Shown here: one piece after another, positions 11,203-21,950 of the stretch
Layout of the letters: each line of letters starts with the position of its first letter
Position numbering within the stretch: the stretch's first letter is position 1
Assembly (NCBI RefSeq): GCF_963678635.1
Contig: NC_087062.1
Span: 67,505,415 to 67,569,414, forward strand
Direction of reading: 5' to 3'
DNA length: 64,000 nucleotides
Source: Symsagittifera roscoffensis
Taxonomy: Eukaryota > Xenacoelomorpha > Acoela > Convolutidae
Translations under genes and position numbers: made by a program
Notes under the pieces: generated by a model
Told to the model about the DNA's origin: nothing
Databases searched by the model: none
Seen by the model: the letters and a program-made list of their open reading frames with translations, nothing else

Positions 11203-12490
11203 TTAGATTGCCAAAATAATCACTACGAAGTTGATTTACTAGGAACACCAACTTTCAAACCAATTCCATACTCACAATGGATAAAAAATAACACCCAACA
11301 AAAAAAAATAAAACACCACTCGCATAAAAAATACACAAAACACTAAAGGACACTCCGGATCAGAGAAAACATACTCAAACTTTACACAAAATTTTTATTT
11401 CCCAAATGCACCAATTTGGATAAAAGTATTATGCAATAATTGTATGGTATGTCAACTAAATAAACCTTATCCAAATCAAAAACAAATAGCACAAAAACAA
11501 GATTTTAAAGGACAAAGTTTATATTTCAACCATCGCATTTCATTTGATACAAAAGGACCCATTTCACCATCCTCAGAAGGAAACTCCTACATTATGGTAA
11601 TTGTTGACGCATTTACACATTATGTAGCACTCAACCCGGTACCACATTGTAATGCTTATTATGCTTACACGACACTTTATGAACACTGGATAGCTAAATT
11701 CGGATTACCCGAAAACTTAGTTACAGACAACGGTACAGAATTCAGAAATAATGAAATCATAACACTATGCCACTTATATAACATCAAACATAAACCACGT
11801 ACATCTCATGCACTTTGGACAAACGGTTTAGTCGAAGGTATGAACCGTTCACTACAAGAATATCTCAGATGTATCATAAATGGAAATGATACAAAATACA
11901 CAGAATGGTCAGCAGATGTAAAATTATTTCACTTAGCATATAATTCACATATCACGACAACTCTAGGTTTGGTTTTTACGAACATACGAAATGGTTTTTA
12001 ATCTAAAACCACGTAAACCAATTATGTTTACAGCAAATTCTCATAAAAATGCACAAGGTTATTGCCAACCAAATAAAGATTCAATTTGTTATAACCTACC
12101 TTTACACAAACATGATGAAGATCATTTTCATGACCCACAATTTCTTAAATTAGCCTCCGGCACACACACCGAATGGATTTTAAATAGAGATAAAAAACAC
12201 AATGAAATTTACCAAAAAATAACAAAAAAATTGTTACAAAGCAAAATATTAACGACCAAATTAATTCACTTTTTACACCAGCCACAGACTTAAAAATTGG
12301 AACATTTGTCTTAATACCTAACTTAAATACACAAAAAAGAATTTCTAAAAAATTACAACCCCTTCGAAAAGGACCATACCAAATAATTGCCAAACCCACT
12401 GACGTAACTTATAAACTCACCGATTCAAATCAAAAAGAAATTGTTCAACATCGAAACAATCTATTGCCCTACTACCCAAAAGAGTACGCA
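11203..12490 (+). pseudogene. pol: pol: integrase with HHCC, DD35E core and GPY/F module, broken
   Basis: The zinc-binding part (H-S-G-S-E-K-T then C-N-N-C-M-V-C) lies at about 11348-11452; the core at 11444-12001 has Asp codons at 11546 and 11726 and Glu at 11834, spacing D-59-D-35-E, as expected of a retroviral-type integrase. Frame changes near 11340, 11980 and 12260. The GPY/F-like module (L-R-K-G-P-Y-Q-I-I ... V-Q-H-R-N-N-L-L-P-Y-Y) is at about 12361-12475 and continues into a 98-codon Lys/Gln-rich tail ending at 12760. Integrase inserts the DNA copy into the host genome; this reading frame is no longer continuous. Confidence 0.88.
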
Positions 12491-12760
12491 CTACGCGAAT
12501 TAACTCAATTATATTCTTTTACAGGTTTAAAAGTTATTCAAAATCATCCACATACGGAAAAAGAAATAGATGAACAACACAACATTCATCATGAAAAACA
12601 AAATACAAAACCAACTACAATAAAAAACAATACAAAAACACCAGATCAAAAAATACCTCAAAAAGAAAGAAAAAATAGGAAATTGATTAAAAAAATTCTA
12701 CCACAAGAACAAGTAGAGAAATCAGAACATAGAGAATGGACTTCGAAATGGACCACGTAA
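12464..12760 (+). pseudogene. pol: pol C-terminal tail
   Basis: Direct continuation of the GPY/F frame; 98 codons, highly basic (Lys-rich), low complexity, ending at TAA 12758-12760. No domain is recognised beyond a basic tail. Confidence 0.6.
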
Positions 12761-12860
12761 AAACTACAAAACATTCATCCCACAATCTAAAATATTAAAG
12801 AAAGTTGAATTTCAAAAACATCTTTAATTTTAAAATTAATAATCCTTGCACCTCTGGATC

Positions 12861-13360
12861 ATATTGAACTTTCATTTTTCAAAATAACATGCTGACAAAA
12901 CACGCAACAATTCTAGTTCAGGTTCAGCCAATAGGATTCATTCAATCCGTCACCTTCTATAACTATAACACCAACCTATTAGACGAAAGATATTAAACTC
13001 CAGGCATATCTATAACTAAACTTTACAACCTCCAGGTCAAAAATAAATAACTTTCATTTGAACTTTCATATTGAACTTTCATTTTTCAAAATAACATGCT
13101 GACAAAACACGCAACAATTCTAGTTCAGGTTCAGCCAATAGGATTCATTCAATCCGTCACCTTTGACCTGGAGGATATTGAACTTTCATTTTTCAAAATA
13201 ACATGCTGACAAAACACGCAACAATTCTAGTTCAGGTTCAGCCAATAGGATTCATTCAATCCGTCACCTTCTATAACTATAACACCAACCTATTAGACGA
13301 AAGATATTAAACTCCAGGCATATCTATAACTAAACTTTACAACCTCCAGGTCAAAAATAA
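12861..13360 (+). repeat. Minisatellite block after pol (three copies of a 186 bp unit)
   Basis: Units start at 12861, 13068 and 13175 with ATATTGAACTTTC. Copies 1 and 3 are full (~186 bp); copy 2 stops after 94 bp (CCGTCACC) and is followed by TTTGACCTGGAGG, the reverse complement of the CCTCCAGGTCAAA that ends the full units. The block lies between pol and the downstream ORFs of the retroelement. Confidence 0.9.
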
Positions 13361-13778
13361 GCAAACCGCTCAAACTTGACATTTAAAATAAATACCACCA
13401 TGATATCATAACCCTCCCTTATCTAATAACGCAAAGATCAACAATATTTTCCCAACTTAGACCTCAAAAACCCTCCAACCAAAAATGATAAATTAGCCTA
13501 AAGTAAAAATACGACCGTATTCATTTGGCCTAAAGTACAAAAACCTCAAAAATACCCCAGGTCATCTGACAATTAAAAATAAAGTAAAGAAGACCTCCCA
13601 AACACCATAAAATTAGCCCCCAACAACTTTTCACAAATTCAACCCACTTGTCAAAAAATCAATAAATAACTCGACCACACTTGAATCTCGCCTCAAACAA
13701 CAAAAAATATTCGACAAAGAAATCAATTCTTAAACGCTCTTCTCTCAATCAGTCAATATCTTTAAAAATACAATTTTC
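13361..13778 (+). other. Non-coding spacer inside the retroelement
   Basis: A/C-rich, no supported frame; repeated short words such as AAAGTA and CCAGGTCA recur. It separates the minisatellite block from the hydrophobic ORF. Confidence 0.5.
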
Positions 13779-15267
13779 AACATTTTCATAAACTTTTTCA
13801 TAATACTTAAACTTTTATTCATATTTCTATTTGATACCTTTGAAGCTTTTATAAAAATTTTAATCATTTTTTGCAACATTTTCTAAATTTTCTACTCCCT
13901 ATTTGCAATATATCTCCAACTTTCCCAAATCATTGACCATATTCACAGGTACGATAACCCAAAATTTATTTAAATGATACGAACAATTTTTAGTAGAACA
14001 GATATTTTTTTTATTTGTAATTTTTATAATATTTTTATCATCCCTAATATTGACAATGTGCAAATGTATAAAAAAGGCAATAATCACATTTGCTTTAGCA
14101 ACAATCCTTTTAATTCTTTTCATTGAAGAATACTACAATAAACATAAATTTTTCCAATAGAAAAAATCAATCAAAATACTTTCAAAATTTGCTAACCAAC
14201 AATCACAGAATCAGTCTTCACCGACATCCCCCCAAGAAAATCCGACAATACCTACAACTACCCAAAACCCTCAAACATCCACACGAGTTTCTTTCCAAGA
14301 TAACCCATACACTTTTGAAGAACGACACGCTCGCTTATCTGAACCATTAGAACCAGTTCAGCGACAGGCACCCCTAAGTGAACCAACATATAACTTGTAT
14401 CCAACATTACCACAAGATTTAAGTAGAATAAAAAATATTCGTCAAAACCAAAATACAGTTGAAATAAATAGACAAGTTATACATCCACGACTAAACAAAA
14501 ATTTTCAAACCCCCCGAGTTCATTTTGACATACCCCAATCACCAACACCAATTACCCCAGAAAACCCAAATAGTACATTACCAGAAACTCCCCCACTCCT
14601 ATCACAACGTAGCACCTCAGAAATACCTTCAGATTACTTAGGTTCAACACCGACATCTGAACAAATACGTGAAAATCCCTTTAACCCCCCCAATCCCACA
14701 GCACGACTACCATATTGGACAACGCACTCATTTACACAAGGTGAACCAAACTTAGTAAACGACCAAATAGATATTTCTACGGATACAACAACATCATCAT
14801 CACTACCAGAAACATTATTGCTACCATCAACACCATCATTAAGCCAAATTTTACCGACACCTTTCCTTTTAAATTTTCCAAATAACCTCGACGCTAGATA
14901 TCGAGAACAATCATCAACAAATACCCCTTTAAGATTAGATTGGAATACATTCACAGCACCCCCACCATTATTTGGACAACATCAAGAAAGTAACCGACTC
15001 CACAGTTGGGCACTCAATAGACTACATTATAGACAAGATATCCACGAAGACATTCGTGAACATAACATCCAAATACTCCAACAAAATAGTCTCCAATTAA
15101 AATTCGAAATCACGATTAAATTAAATAATATCGTTCAACATCCTTACCCATTAAACCCACCCAATATAACAGCTCAATCGCTACCACCACCATTTATAAC
15201 AACTGAAGTGATATATAAGTACGACAGATATAGCAAAAACACAATTTCGTTATATCACATTTTATAA
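13779..15267 (+). pseudogene. Hydrophobic and Pro-rich accessory ORF upstream of env
   Basis: A stretch that translates to several hydrophobic segments (frame 3, 13779-13883; then frame 1, 13978-14157, about 20 and 15 apolar residues with a C-K-C-I-K-K turn between) is followed after TAG 14158-14160, in the same frame 1, by an open frame to TAA 15265-15267; its first ATG is 14395. That part is rich in Pro, Thr, Ser and Asn (S-P-T-S-P-Q-E-N-P, T-A-P-P-P-L-F) and ends with a basic/amphipathic stretch. In this T-poor element the T-rich hydrophobic patch is unusual and suggests selected membrane segments. It may have been one membrane-anchored protein. No family recognised. Confidence 0.5.
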
Positions 15268-15291
15268 CCCATACTCAGGATTATCATACAC

Positions 15292-17824
15292 ATGTATATT
15301 CTAAAAATATTAATACTTCAACACGTCTTTTTTCTAATTTTTTCCGATCAGATCACAAATCCTTCTCCTCGCACAGGACCCCAGAATTTATTAGTAACAC
15401 ACTACGATTGTGAAGAAAACGAGCAAAAAACACTACACAAATATGCTATAAATCAAGTATCACAATGCGAAACAGAACCACAAACTATAGAAACTACAAA
15501 TGTAATAGCTACACTGTATTCAAAAGCCCGAGCAACAACAGTCGCAGGATATAAATTTACAGCAACATTTTCCGAAAAGAAAGGACATTGTTCACAAGTT
15601 TCAAACGGAAATAAAAACCGACTTGATCACGAATCATTCTACCAAATTAATATAGAACGACCTTTACATCTAAATCCCGATGATTGTAAAAACGAACTAC
15701 TCAGACTAAACATCACAAGAAATAAAAACACGGACAGAACAATAGTACATTTTCAAGTCTTTGCCGATTCTGTACATCAAGCTGAACTTGAAAGATATCA
15801 CGGACATATAAAACAAGATGAAAAATACCCATACAACGGCGCACGCGGAAGATTAACTTATGACATACACGATAAACACTGGATACCACACATTGGAATA
15901 AATGACCCCTCAAACTGCAAAGCAGACACAAAAATTAAAGGATACCAAGAAATAATGTTTTTCGATTGGAAAATACAACTCGAAAAAGTACAACTCACAC
16001 GAGGTTTATCAGACAACACAATGATCTATCAAGGAATTAGATTACCTTGCAAAAATGATCAAGGTTATTGTGACCCTACAACACGAACACAAGCAACAAT
16101 TGTTTGATTTCCCGAAGATACATGTACAACATTTCAAGTAGCGAAAATACACGCTCGAATGATAAAATTTCACGAAAAATATTTTAAAGAATCAATTCCG
16201 TACGAACAAGTAAATCCATCCCGAAAACAAAGTACTGATTTTAGAAATATCCATAATATAGAAAACAAATTAACACGTTTCCAAATCTATCAAGAAACAG
16301 AAATTGCATGCAAATACAGAAACCCACTTTACAAAACACAATATTCTGAAATGCTAGTTAAATACGAAAAAGTTTTCGACATGACCACTGGAAAAATAAA
16401 ATTTGACCCTTATGCCACAGGTCACCAGAAGCACACGTTTACAAGAACTATCACTAATGAATAATTCTTATTTTGGTAATATCCACTATGATATCCACTT
16501 AGATATGAAGTTAGACTACACAATTAGCCGAATTTTTCAAGAAATGTCACTCTCCGAATTAGAAACACTTCACCAATTATGCGAATTAGAAAGGACACAA
16601 ATCCTACAATCACTTACACTAGCAGTATTAAAAATACCCTACGCAGGATATTTACTATCAGGAAATAGATCAAATTTTTTAGACTACGAAGGAAACATTT
16701 TATGGTTTTATACCTGTACCAAAAAAGTATCACCACTATATGTTTTTGATGATAAACGTTGTTATAAAAGAATCCCTATATTCTATAAAAATAAAGTACA
16801 TTTTGTTGACACATTTTCAAGACGAACATATTTTTGGGATACCGCAGTCCCATGTGGATCAGAAAATAGCCACAATGTAGTACAATTGAATCCTGATGAA
16901 GATAAATACTATATCCTTACTCCATACCCTACGTTAATGCAATCACTCAAAAAAATTTTACCCGAAAGCATCAGAGCTATTGCTCGTAACCCAAATATTG
17001 ATTTACAATCAATTGGAATATATTCTAAATCAGATATCCAACACCACATTAGAACACAACAATTCCAAGAATTATTAACACAAATGGACACTATACAAAG
17101 ACAGTCAATTGATCAAAATTTAAGAAAGCTTGCCGAAACCGCAGGATTTGATGATATTTATACACAAGATTATAGCGGATATTTTAAAGACATTAAAAAT
17201 TATATATATCTAAACGGTGAAAAATACAGACCACAAGATATTTCACCTATAAATATTTTCAGTTTTGTCACCCTTAAAAATGAAATTCTAGATTTTCTAG
17301 GATGGCCCTATTACATCTTAGAAAAATTAACTATCCTATACGCAATGTTTAACTTTATAGGATTTCTTTTCTCACTCTTAAAAGGAATCTATAACACATG
17401 CGCTATACACACACAAGTAAATAGACAAGCAAGTGTAGCACGCATACTGTTTGCACGATTTTTTGGAATTTTTTCATCATCAATAAACAAAATACTTCTA
17501 GACGCACAAATAAAAGAAGATAACACAAAAATAGCGACAAGACAGAACACTTATGACGAAGAACATAATAATATAGAAGTAACACCTACCGCACCACAGT
17601 TGCCACCCCTACCACGAAACCATCCATTATCATTAGTTCCCCGTAATTTTCGAAACCTAGCAATCACACATAATCCAAATTTTAGACCAAATACAAGACA
17701 AAGTCCCATCCAACACATAAAGACACATCATTCACAAGATGATAATACATACGAACAAATTATAGAACGACCCCATACCACCACTTTTCAGTCTCAAAAT
17801 AATCGTTTTTTTAGCCCACGATGA
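15292..17824 (+). pseudogene. env: env-like membrane glycoprotein, broken by one TGA and one frameshift
   Basis: Starts at ATG 15292 with a signal-peptide-like hydrophobic N-terminus (about residues 2-18), then a Cys-containing ectodomain with a Y-D-C motif at about residue 40. TGA at 16105-16107 interrupts the frame, which continues to 16464; sequence resumes in another frame from about 16430 and is open to TGA 17822-17824. The second half has further paired Cys (F-Y-T-C near 16710, R-C-Y-K-R-I-P near 16758, V-P-C-G near 16850) and a long apolar segment at about 17305-17400 (transmembrane), then a ~135-residue Pro-rich cytoplasmic tail. Order signal peptide, ectodomain, single late membrane segment is that of a class of viral-type fusion glycoproteins. 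The Y-D-C and C-Y-x-x-x-P pattern reminds me of chuvirus-like glycoproteins captured by some retroelements, but this is only an impression. Confidence 0.7.
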
Positions 17825-18498
17825 GCCGACAACTTGGATCCCTACACCGCTCAAATTCCCACCCAGCCAACGTCCAAACTCCAATCCCAATAATCCCACT
17901 TTTTGCTTTCCCACCACCCGATTTTCCAATTATTAATATATCATCAAGCACGAATTCCTCGGATACTAACCCAGATTTTCCAGTTTTATACTCTATCTCA
18001 CAACTTAATAACCCTAATATAGAAACCCCTGACGATTTTGCAGATTCCGAACCAACTCCATCAAATAATTTTCAGACCAACACCTCAGTTTTTTCAAAAC
18101 CCCCTTTTCAACCAATCCCGACAAATAATTCACTCCCATCCGTTTCCACTCCTTCTTATGCTTCGCAAGTGACCCCAACCTATTCCCCACTTCATTCAGA
18201 CCGATCATATAATAATTCTCCAGATACTCCCCAAATTTCCCAGGAACTCGATAATTTTATTACCCTACAACAACAGTTAATACACCCTAACACACTCACA
18301 ATACATCAACTTTCATCCACAATAGAATCCTCAAACCCATCTACTCCTACACCCTCCTCAGCTTACACTGCATCATTAGCACAATCATCCACATCCACCG
18401 AAACACCTAGTAGCACTAACCGAGCTTATCGCACTTTAAAAGAAAATTCCCGAATCATCCATTCCCGACCAAACCAGGAACAGCCTTCGAATATATAA
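17821..18498 (+). CDS. Ser/Pro/Thr-rich accessory ORF overlapping env stop
   Basis: ATG at 17821 overlaps the env stop in ATGA, so translation could be coupled or from the same transcript. 225 codons, intact, dominated by Ser, Pro, Thr, Asn and Gln with no membrane segment or Cys; the composition is that of an intrinsically disordered protein. Nothing recognised. It is one of few unbroken frames in the element, which for a low-complexity frame in a stop-poor composition is weak evidence of recent function. Confidence 0.5.
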   Translation: MSRQLGSLHRSNSHPANVQTPIPIIPLFAFPPPDFPIINISSSTNSSDTNPDFPVLYSISQLNNPNIETPDDFADSEPTPSNNFQTNTSVFSKPPFQPIPTNNSLPSVSTPSYASQVTPTYSPLHSDRSYNNSPDTPQISQELDNFITLQQQLIHPNTLTIHQLSSTIESSNPSTPTPSSAYTASLAQSSTSTETPSSTNRAYRTLKENSRIIHSRPNQEQPSNI

Positions 18499-18567
18499 AT
18501 CACCCACAACACACCAACACGAAAGATTTTCTAGCAATCACGAAGTTTCGTAGATGAACATGTTTTA

Positions 18568-19578
18568 ATGCCCACACTTCATTGGACAGCTTATTATCAT
18601 TTTACTAACCCCCTTTGCCTACCACTATCTAGTACTCATGACGACATAGAAAAGAACAAAAATATGTTTTATAAACTCACCGCAACACTAACACCTAGAC
18701 AATTTACTTATATAGCATATAAAAAATTACTAAAAACATTCACTGCACCCCGAGCTAACGAGTTTACAATAGAATATTACGATCATAATATCATTCGAAC
18801 TCATCAAGACCAGTTTTTAGATGAATATCGCTTCGCTAACCCACAACTAGCAGAAAAATTCTTCATCAAAATATCATACGTATTCACACTTAATATTTTT
18901 GATAGAAAATGTGATCACATCATTTCTGAAGCACTAAATGATATTCAAGCTTACGTAAGTTTCACAGACAAATTTCAGTTATTTTCATTAACCTTTCACT
19001 TCATTGCACCACATGAACGCGATTTGCACTGTTCCCATGATATTATGTTACGCACTAAACAAACTCACACATATACATACTATCGTTTTATACAAAATCA
19101 TTTTGTTTTGCATACCCCATCAAGACAACCACACCATCGTTTTCAGTTTCTTAACTCAAAATACACATCACCATTTTTCCTTAATTTCACTTATTGCATC
19201 AAAGACACTAACCTCCACGGCATCCTCCGCAATTATGACCCAGTAACACAAATGTATATATTTTGTCCCATCACGAAGACCTTTAACGCAAAAGAATCCA
19301 GACCCTTCCTTATCCCGCATGAATTTATCCAGCCTATAGAAATACCAATATTAGAATTCATTCACAATACTAAATATAACCACAAAATGTATAACCTCAT
19401 TTAAAACACACCTTACGAGTTTGCAGTAGGCACCGAAGAACTAAAAATCATTAAAGCACTTCAATTGCATTGGCCACTGCTCCAAACTAAAAACATCATT
19501 CGCATACTAGCCAAATTACTAACAACATCAGATATGATACACGACATCTTCCCCCATGGCTTTTTCCCAGATGATTGA
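18568..19578 (+). CDS. Unrecognised accessory ORF with globular composition
   Basis: ATG 18568, 278 codons to TAA 19402-19404; the same frame then stays open and protein-like for 57 more codons to TGA 19576-19578, so the ancestral product was probably about 335 residues. The chain is rich in Phe, Tyr, His and Ile, has a few Cys (F-D-R-K-C-D-H, H-C-S-H) and no signal peptide or clear membrane segment. It looks like a folded protein but I recognise no family. A strong splice donor (CAG|GTAAGT, G at 19582) follows the final stop by three bases, and could serve a spliced downstream message. Confidence 0.5.
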
Positions 19579-19581
19579 CAG

Positions 19582-20730
19582 GTAAGTATAATTTAAAATA
19601 CTCTTCACTAATAAATTTAAATTAGTACTAACCATTTTCTATCAAAGTTTGATTTACATTTCTAGTCTTCACACCACGACCATCTACAAAACAGAAAAGA
19701 AAAAGAAAAATACGAACTTGTTAAAATTCTTCTAAAATTTATTAATATCTTGCACTAAATAATGTAATAAAATTCATACCAAATGTAGTAAATTAATCTA
19801 TAAATTATTTTCCCATGAAGCAGTAAAATTCAATACGATGAAAATTTATAAATTCAAAATTTCCCTCAAATGCAGTAAAATTGAAATTCTATGTAATAAA
19901 TTAATAAAATGAAAATGCAGTACTAACCTTTTGATATTTTCATTCACTCGCACAGGAATTCTATCCAAACTCGCACAGCTCGCCCACGAAGAATTGTTTA
20001 AATAATGATTTTAAGTTTCAAGTTTTCACACTCAACAACTCTAACACACGATAACAAGTTTCAAACTTTCCTTTAACCCGGTTGGAAAGGAATTATATAC
20101 TAAACCAAACTAACCAACGCAGCTTACTAAACACCACAAATCATTAAATAACAGCATGACTAAGAAAAGAAAACCAACGGTACCCAAACCGGATTAACCC
20201 AGTTTAAAACTGGATAATTTATTCTTTTGAAGACTATTATAAAGTCTAAGAAAGAAATAATAAAATACAAAAAAATCGCAAGTCATGCTCCATTTGAAGA
20301 CTATTATAAAGTCTAAGAAAGAAATAATAAAACACAAAAAAGTCGCAAGTCATGCTCCATACCAAAAATAATTTGATTTTTGAAAAAAGGACACAACCAA
20401 AGTAACATAAAAAAGACCATCATAAACCCAACATAGAACGTTATCACATAACAGGACCTCTCAAAGAAACAGCACGAAATCATACTCTCACTCCTGGCCT
20501 AACCCACCAGAGAGGACGTCCTGTGCATGCTCTATAGCCGGCCTAACCCACCGCGCTACATCCACGCTTTGTGACCACACTTCTATCTTTAATAAGAGGT
20601 ACTCAAGGGTGAGTAACTCTTCAAAATAACCGAAATAAAACAAAACGCTTTTGTGAAAACAACTAACTATATTCATGATTAAAAAACCAAACTAATATGA
20701 TTTTATAAAATGTAAATCATACTTTCCAGT
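19582..20730 (+). other. Possible retroelement intron / 3' non-coding region
   Basis: Bounded by a consensus-like donor (GTAAGT at 19582) and a pyrimidine-rich acceptor (TACTTTCCAG ending 20730). Inside are repeats of an ATGCAGTAAAATT-like word (19740-19920), a tandem pair of a 67 bp unit at 20226 and 20293, and GGCCTAACCCACC twice (about 20495 and 20540). No supported open frame. Confidence 0.4.
20226..20360 (+). repeat. Tandem duplication, 67 bp unit x2
   Basis: TTTGAAGACTATTATAAAG starts at 20226 and again at 20293; both units end in GCAAGTCATGCTCCAT. Two or three substitutions separate them. Confidence 0.92.
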
Positions 20731-20809
20731 ATATAGATCAACACACAACAACAAAGACGAACATCCAAAGACTAGATGATCCCATCACACTCGAACAAAG
20801 AATGGCTAA

Positions 20810-21166
20810 TCACAACCGATATGCCGTCCACAATCACAACTCAAAGGATTTAGAGTACGACTTGACTTCGCAGAAAAGGACTTCATTGAACTAGACCAAT
20901 GACCACCTCGATGTTCAAGCATACGTACAGATCCGAGTTACGAGGCATCCCTTCCACACACGATCTCCACGCCATTCCCAGACGAGGTTGAACACAAAGC
21001 AAGTTCTCTACAGAATACAGAAAAACCCGTCATAGCAAATCATTTTGAAATCAGATTGATTTCGTTGGGGATCACAGTCGTTGTCACAAGACGACGCAAC
21101 GATTGTATGTCCCTAACTCCAGCGTCCTGGAACTTCCTTAACAAGAGGAACCGGACAAGAATATGA
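20810..21166 (+). pseudogene. Small ORF next to the 3' LTR of the retroelement
   Basis: Between TAA 20807-20809 and TGA 21164-21166 one frame is open for 118 codons except for TGA 20900-20902, and base composition turns markedly more GC-rich than the rest of the element, with balanced codons. The product has an early L-K-G-F-R-V-R-L-D-F-A-E-K stretch, a Pro/Ser/Glu middle and a hydrophobic/basic end (I-T-V-V-V-T-R-R-R-N). It has no ATG in frame near its start; a nearby ATG at 20802 lies in another frame. It could be a 3' exon reached by splicing (acceptor at 20730) or from an ATG across a frameshift. Unrecognised. A small ORF directly before a 3' LTR is a position used for accessory genes in complex retroviruses; homology is not implied. 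Confidence 0.45.
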
Positions 21167-21249
21167 TGTTCGCCAAAGACCAACGTTCATCATCCATCCT
21201 TTGAATTGCAGAAAGATAATTCTAAAAAACTCTGTAAAACCCGGATGGG

Positions 21250-21664
21250 TGGAACCTGATCTAAACTACATTTTATAATTGGATAAATTGGATGTTTTAC
21301 CACTGTAAAATATTTAATATTAACCAATCATAATCCATCTAACTAACAACCCACTTATTTATAAGTGCTGAAATTACTTGTAATTTCAGCACCAGAGAGA
21401 TTTGAATTTAACTTAGAAATTAGTTGCCTCTCCAAGAGAACTTCAGCAGCCGCAATAAACCAATATACCCTAGATCTATTGAGCCTAGCAGAGACTAGAC
21501 TAGTTAAACACCCTGAGGCTAGTAAGTATAAGAGTAAAATTAGGATCGGTATTAGACTAAGAAGTTGCACGAATCTATCCGGCCGAAAATAAGATAGCGT
21601 GACGAGCAGACGGTGTACCCTATCCGAAATTACTCTTTGAGTTAACCACATCGGTTATAACTCA
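21250..21664 (+). repeat. 3' LTR of the giant Ty3/Gypsy element
   Basis: Direct repeat of 2897-3306; 5 bp longer because AGACT is duplicated (ACTAGACTAGTTAAAC). Preceded by AACCCGGATGGG, a poor polypurine tract. Followed by the ATAT target duplication. Confidence 0.95.
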
Positions 21665-21950
21665 ATATTGTCAAAATGGCAATCTTTAAACCCTCATAGT
21701 CTTACGAAAAATGATCACAGGTAAAAATATCTTTTCAAATTTAAGTTCAGGACAACAATGGCTTTCGAATGATATAAAAAAATTTCGTCAAAAATGGCTA
21801 GTTAAAAAGTCAAAATTTGTCTGAAGAAAAAAAAAACCACCCCGAGCACAAATATTCCGTTACTTTCGTATCGAAAGTCGGAACAAAAACCCACCCCGAG
21901 CACAAATATTCCGTTACTTTCGTATCGAAAGTCGGAACAAAAACTGTGGA
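21665..21950 (+). repeat. TCGGAACA-hairpin repeat, second unit, 3' part
   Basis: Resumes the unit begun at 2592. Its final ~54 bp (CACCCCGAGCACAAATATT ... CGAAAGTCGGAACAAAAA) is duplicated in tandem (about 21837-21890 and 21891-21944). Confidence 0.88.

Larger units (their letters stand above)
2897..21664 (+). mobile_element. Giant (18.8 kb) Ty3/Gypsy LTR retrotransposon with env-like and accessory ORFs, decayed
   Basis: LTRs of 410 bp (2897-3306) and 415 bp (21250-21664), both TGGAACCTG...TAACTCA, are nearly identical (I count about a dozen substitutions and one 5 bp indel). The insertion is flanked by ATAT on both sides. The order gag, protease, RT, RNase H, integrase is that of Ty3/Gypsy (Metaviridae); an env-like gene and three or four extra ORFs follow. 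The + strand of the internal region is strikingly A/C-rich and G/T-poor, so that the element stands out from the host DNA on both sides. Frames are broken by many stops and indels in gag, pol and env, so this copy cannot be autonomous. The 18.8 kb length is far above the usual 5-8 kb of the family; giant Gypsy elements are known in flatworms, but kinship cannot be judged by eye. Confidence 0.95.

Noticed and set aside
4724-16107. TGA read as Trp in the retroelement (4724, 8744, 16105, 20900)
   Set aside because: Several stops fall where Trp would suit, but TAA and TAG stops also break the frames, and the PKC exon of the host ends at TGA while tektin-2 uses TGG for Trp. Simple decay is enough.
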